64,000 nucleotides of DNA from Apiotrichum sp. Y4204 (Eukaryota; Basidiomycota; Tremellomycetes; Trichosporonales; Trichosporonaceae). Where the stretch lies: the NCBI GenBank assembly GCA_025531455.1, contig JAMYHL010000037.1, positions 62,001 through 126,000 on the forward strand. The letters run 5' to 3'. Made by a program: the position numbers and the translations under genes. Shown piece after piece: positions 60,401 to 64,000 of this stretch. The notes below the pieces were generated by a model. It was not told the DNA's origin. It saw only the letters and a list, made by a program, of their open reading frames with translations, and searched no databases. Position 1 is the stretch's first letter; each line of letters begins with the position of its first letter.

Positions 60401-61055
60401 CCGCCGTACCATATCCGCGGCCGGGACATGCGACGATGGAATGTCGGACAAGGTTAGCGTCATGTCGTTCGCATTCCGTGGCGAGGCGCGTCCAAACCCG
60501 ATGGCAAGCAACGGGCGATCGCGAGTGATCCCCCTTCCTCCTGCGCCAGCCACCCGTGTCACTAAGCCCCTCGGCAGCGGGCTGCATGAGCGTCATGGAT
60601 CAGCTGGTAACCCTGCCGCGGCGAAGTTTGGTCACCGACTTCGGGCCAGTGATGATGTGACTATTCGCCCCGCGTCGAGAGTCCGCCGTTCGCTGCCTCC
60701 TGCAATGGCAATGGGCGCGCTGACCCCCACGAACGTAAATGCGGCAAACGGTCGCGCCTCTCCCATTCGCCCGCCTTGGAATAGCAGTATGCGGCCCGCC
60801 TCGGTGCGCGACTTCTCCCGCCCTATCAGCTCACGCGCCATCCGTCCGAAGACGTCGGCGGGCGCGGTCAAGGACACGACATCCGTCGAATCTATGACCA
60901 CCACTGCAGTGCCGCTCAGCATTCCCGCTTCGACGGCAGCCAGCAGCACCACCAATGTGGCAACTGCCGAAGTGGGAATCTGGGAGGAGCGCCCCGGGCT
61001 CAGCGCAGCGACAGCCGCCCGCATCGCGCGGCGTAACCTTGGCGGTCACATATAA
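57454..61055 (+). CDS. Rho guanine-nucleotide exchange factor (DH domain, PH-like region)
   Basis: Predicted activator of a Rho/Cdc42-type GTPase in polarity or wall signalling. Exons 57454-58673, 58715-60194, 60231-61055; 1174 aa. The start is the ATG at 57454 (MKSLFSRFKQQQ). After about 390 Ser/Pro-rich residues comes the first DH helix (RQEVLWEIVNSEERYVHDLV), split by a 41-nt intron. About 165 low-complexity residues follow before the next DH block (PLVRNLADVFTAHVSALL). The conserved C-terminal helix is LSKPFQRLLKYPLLFQNLL. A PH-like stretch (QWIVKFSDVSLLCEHAG, then FVKVYEWHEL) precedes a basic Ser/Pro-rich tail. The 36-nt intron 60195-60230 is in frame and stop-free, so retention would insert 12 residues into the PH-like region. 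I cannot assign it to a named yeast GEF. Confidence 0.82.
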
Positions 61056-63600
61056 CGATGATATCTGAAGCATGCTCTCACCCTCGCAAGTTTAGCTTTT
61101 CGGCTGGAAACATCTGAGCGAGACACCGACGAGAGCCACGGCATTATCAAGGCTCGACAATGCAACCACAATCAAGTCACGATCCCCCAATACGACTTTT
61201 GACGACCTCATCCTCCCTCACAATCCCATTCACCCTCACCACCCCATCCGACTTCACCACCACCACCCTCATTCATTTTCCTCCGCCGCCAGCCTCACAT
61301 CTAACATTCCATTCCATTCCATGCCATGCCCATCCCCATCACTGTCATCCAAATCTACGCCGTTACACCTTTATATAGTCTGCCCCGGACTTTGGCATTC
61401 CAGATTTTTGTCCTGTACTGTTCAAGCCATATATTACCTTATGCAGACACACGCACCTTGCGCGAACGTTTTAGGTAATTGTCTACCACGTATCTACTAC
61501 TTCTTGCTTATATTTCCTGTTCCACTCCACTGCCTGCCGTATATTCCTTGCCAGCTTTGCGACTATTAGTAGAGCTGTACCACGAGCGGGACCGGCGCAG
61601 GTCGCCGGGCCAGCCTAGCTATGCAGGACATGTAATGCTGTCTGGCCATCTGCTGGCCCCTAGACTGTCGGCAGGCTCCGATATCCAGACCAAAGCTTGC
61701 CAAACGCGCCCAAGACTCTTAAGAATTGGGTTAATCATCGGAGTATCTGATGGCGTCATTAAAGGACCCACTATCGTATTAGGTTTAACAGCCATGCTGC
61801 CATTGGATGGAAAAGCAGATATTGGGGTGCTGTCCCGCGAGTTTAGGTTGCAACAACATCAAAAACATCTGGTAGTCCGCATCCACGATAACAGGCGACA
61901 GGTCGGGTATACTCCGATCCTCCGGTACAGTCGGCGGAGAACAAGGCCGGCGAGGCATCTACACAGACCCATTGAGCCGGCGCTTGGGCAGCTGTGGCGC
62001 GGGGCTGAAGGGGCGACCAGGCAGCAGCGAGGGGGGCGGCGCGGAGGGGGCGTCGGTGGCGGAGTGGGGTCCAATGGCCGGATAGGACACAACGCCAGCG
62101 TGCCAGCACTGATAACGCCACGCTACATACGCTTGGACATGTGCGAGCATGCAAGCATGTGCAAGATCCGGCGATAGGGACACGCGACATTCTGAGGCAT
62201 GAGGCTTGCAACAATAGACATCCGGCATGGACATCTGGATCCCCCGCCCTCACTTTCTGCCTGGCAATCCGCTCTAGGCTCTGCTCGTGTCTTCTGATAT
62301 CGCATCTGTGCCCCTCTTCGCCTTGTCCCCAGGCGCCACGACTTGCGCTGGGGCGCCGCGGGCAAATCAATCTGACAATCTGACAGGTTGACCCCCCGTC
62401 TCGGACTACTCTGTTAGCCGTCTCGTCCTCTACTCCGCCCCACACACGTAGCCTCCCGACCTCGGCAGCCCGCAGAGCTCCCGACGCGTCTTGCTGCTCT
62501 CCTTAGCGACGCCGAAGGGCTCTGGGATGTATCACCATCTCTCCAATCTAACCACTCTTAATCTAGACGCGATCCCTCGTGTTGGCTCATCACTCGACCT
62601 GTTTCACCGCGCCGCCTCACACCAGAACATTACCCATTGACATTGATCAGCTCATCAGCCATTGATCAGTCACACACGACGGACACGACAGACCGTCACT
62701 CTCCACAAACGCGACAGGAGGTGTTTTCGTTCTTGTCAACTTCGCTTGCTCAAGCTTCTGTCTCTGTGGAAACGCAGTCAACAGCGAGCGGCAACCCCGT
62801 GCATACCTCGGGTAATAAGACTATCTGTCTTCGTTCGACGCGAGTCCTTTCAACGCGACCCCCGCTCCGTCCACTCCAGCGGTTTCTTTTATTTTTCCTT
62901 TTCGTTTTCTCTCTTCTTCTCGGCTCCCGTTACCTCCAGCACCTCATTGTGTCGAACAACAAGGTGGTGTCCGCATATCTTCAACGTCCACGCTGTCACG
63001 AAGAACCCGCCGACTGACAATACCCGTGGTCCCGGTCAACGTGTAGGCGAGCGCGAGGCACCAATCTAGATCGAGGCCCTTCTTCTCCTGATCCTTGTCT
63101 CCTTGGCCCGTGCGCAACCCTCTGTTGGATCCTGGAGACCTGGAGGCCACAATCGCAGTCGTTCTCGCCATCGGCTTTACTCGCACCACCGCCTATCGCG
63201 CGTCCTGTACGGCCTGCGTAAGGTTCTGGCCAAGGTCGTCAACCCCCGATTCACCGAGCCCCTTATCTGCCTGCACATTACCCTCGGGCATCTTGGCTGC
63301 GCAACAGCCGCCAACGCGCATTGTGTCCCTCTCCACACGGTCGATCAACAATCCGGCCCGACCGCGACCTGGCCGGCCATCCGTTTGTTCACCGTTCGGT
63401 TGCAGCTCGAGCACAACGCAGCACTGGCCTTCCTTCCTCAACCTTCAAGTGACACGGCTCGTCTATTGAGCTCATCTTCCTGTAACTCTGGCGAACGTGT
63501 GACTTGTGACGTCTTCTTCCAGCCCTCCAAACCGCCAGCGTCGAGAAGTCCGAGTGCAACCTGCTATTGTGTGTGCTATCAGCTACATTAAGCGACCATC
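61056..63600. other. Intergenic region and probable long leader
   Basis: 2.5 kb without a supported gene. 61140-61560 is C/T/A-rich, likely the Rho-GEF 3' region. 61600-62400 shows nothing recognisable. 62400-63600 is CT-rich on the plus strand, consistent with promoter and leader of the gene starting at 63601; CATTGATCAG occurs twice near 62641 and 62660. Confidence 0.45.
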
Positions 63601-64000
63601 ATGACCGGCTTCACTTTTCATTCGCAGTCCTGCTCCTCATCTCCCTCTCCGCCATCCCCGCTTACCCCCCAGCGGCCACTGACACCTCCGCCACGTCGAC
63701 CTCGTACTCCAGTGACTCCAGCCCCCTCGTCGCCCCGTGTCAATACGGTCCCCCTTCCAGCCCTTTCTCCAGGTGCTGGTCCGGTCCCGATCACTATTAC
63801 TGGGCCCAGCACTCCTATCGCCGGTGTCTTTGGCATGATGGGTCTCAACCTCGAGCCCAGTAACTGGAGCATTGGGTCACCCGCTGCCCTTCCTCCGGGC
63901 CACGGACTCGGCGGCCATGCAGGTGCCTCACTACCAAATTCTGCTGGTGGAAGTGGCACCGGCACGCCGACCAGGAGCTTTCACCATCATCCTCAGGCCA
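63601..64000 (+). CDS. Ser/Pro-rich protein, 3' end outside window
   Basis: Partial gene. From the ATG at 63601 the frame stays open to the last base (133 codons). The start reads MTGFTFHSQSCSSSPSPPSP and continues Pro/Ser/Thr-rich, then GVFGMMGLNLEPSNWSIGSP and a Gly/His-rich stretch. No domain can be recognised in this piece. The preceding kilobase is CT-rich leader-like DNA with short upstream frames. The many S/TP pairs are typical of intrinsically disordered N-termini of fungal regulators. Start choice is tentative because an upstream exon could exist. Confidence 0.55.
   Translation, partial: MTGFTFHSQSCSSSPSPPSPLTPQRPLTPPPRRPRTPVTPAPSSPRVNTVPLPALSPGAGPVPITITGPSTPIAGVFGMMGLNLEPSNWSIGSPAALPPGHGLGGHAGASLPNSAGGSGTGTPTRSFHHHPQA

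Overview
The window is nuclear DNA of a fungus, most likely a GC-rich basidiomycetous yeast of the Tremellomycetes; a Trichosporonales-type genome is my best guess and is an inference. The reasons are dense coding, about 80 inferable spliceosomal introns of mostly 33-60 nt (GTRNGT donors, CTRAC/CTGAC branch sites very close to the acceptor AG), and genes such as KEX2, RPR2, MED21, BUB2, TAF5, RTT109, VPS39, an MSC2-type zinc transporter and PacC/RIM101. No phage, plasmid, CRISPR array, rRNA or transposon was recognised. Splice sites were chosen by eye from frame, consensus and recalled family motifs, so small shifts are possible.

Layout: KEX2 (+, 5'-truncated), RPR2 (-), a Clr4/Su(var)3-9-type SET methyltransferase (+), MED21 (-), BUB2 (+), an unknown basic protein (-), TAF5 (+), RTT109 (-), a SulP/STAS anion transporter (+), an alpha-arrestin with a PPxY motif (-), a Myb/SANT-like protein with repeated S/T-Q motifs (+), a macrodomain protein (-), VPS39 (+) and a CDF zinc transporter (-). 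These 14 genes alternate strictly in strand, with short convergent gaps (112-660 bp) and mostly longer divergent promoters. After them the density drops: PacC (-) with a 3.8-kb upstream region, an unknown 800-aa protein (-), a 5.7-kb gene-poor divergent interval, a Rho-GEF (+) and the start of a Ser/Pro-rich gene cut by the window end (+).

Functionally the genes fall into chromatin and transcription (SET methyltransferase, RTT109, TAF5, MED21), secretory and endolysosomal work (KEX2, VPS39, arrestin, SulP), division and polarity (BUB2, Rho-GEF) and pH/metal homeostasis (PacC, MSC2-type transporter). The most notable regulatory signal is two clusters of GCCAAG (PacC/Rim101-type sites) in the long region upstream of the PacC gene itself. 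The most notable uncharacterised protein is the Myb-like one with five acidic-flanked Pro-x-Glu-Ser/Thr-Gln repeats.
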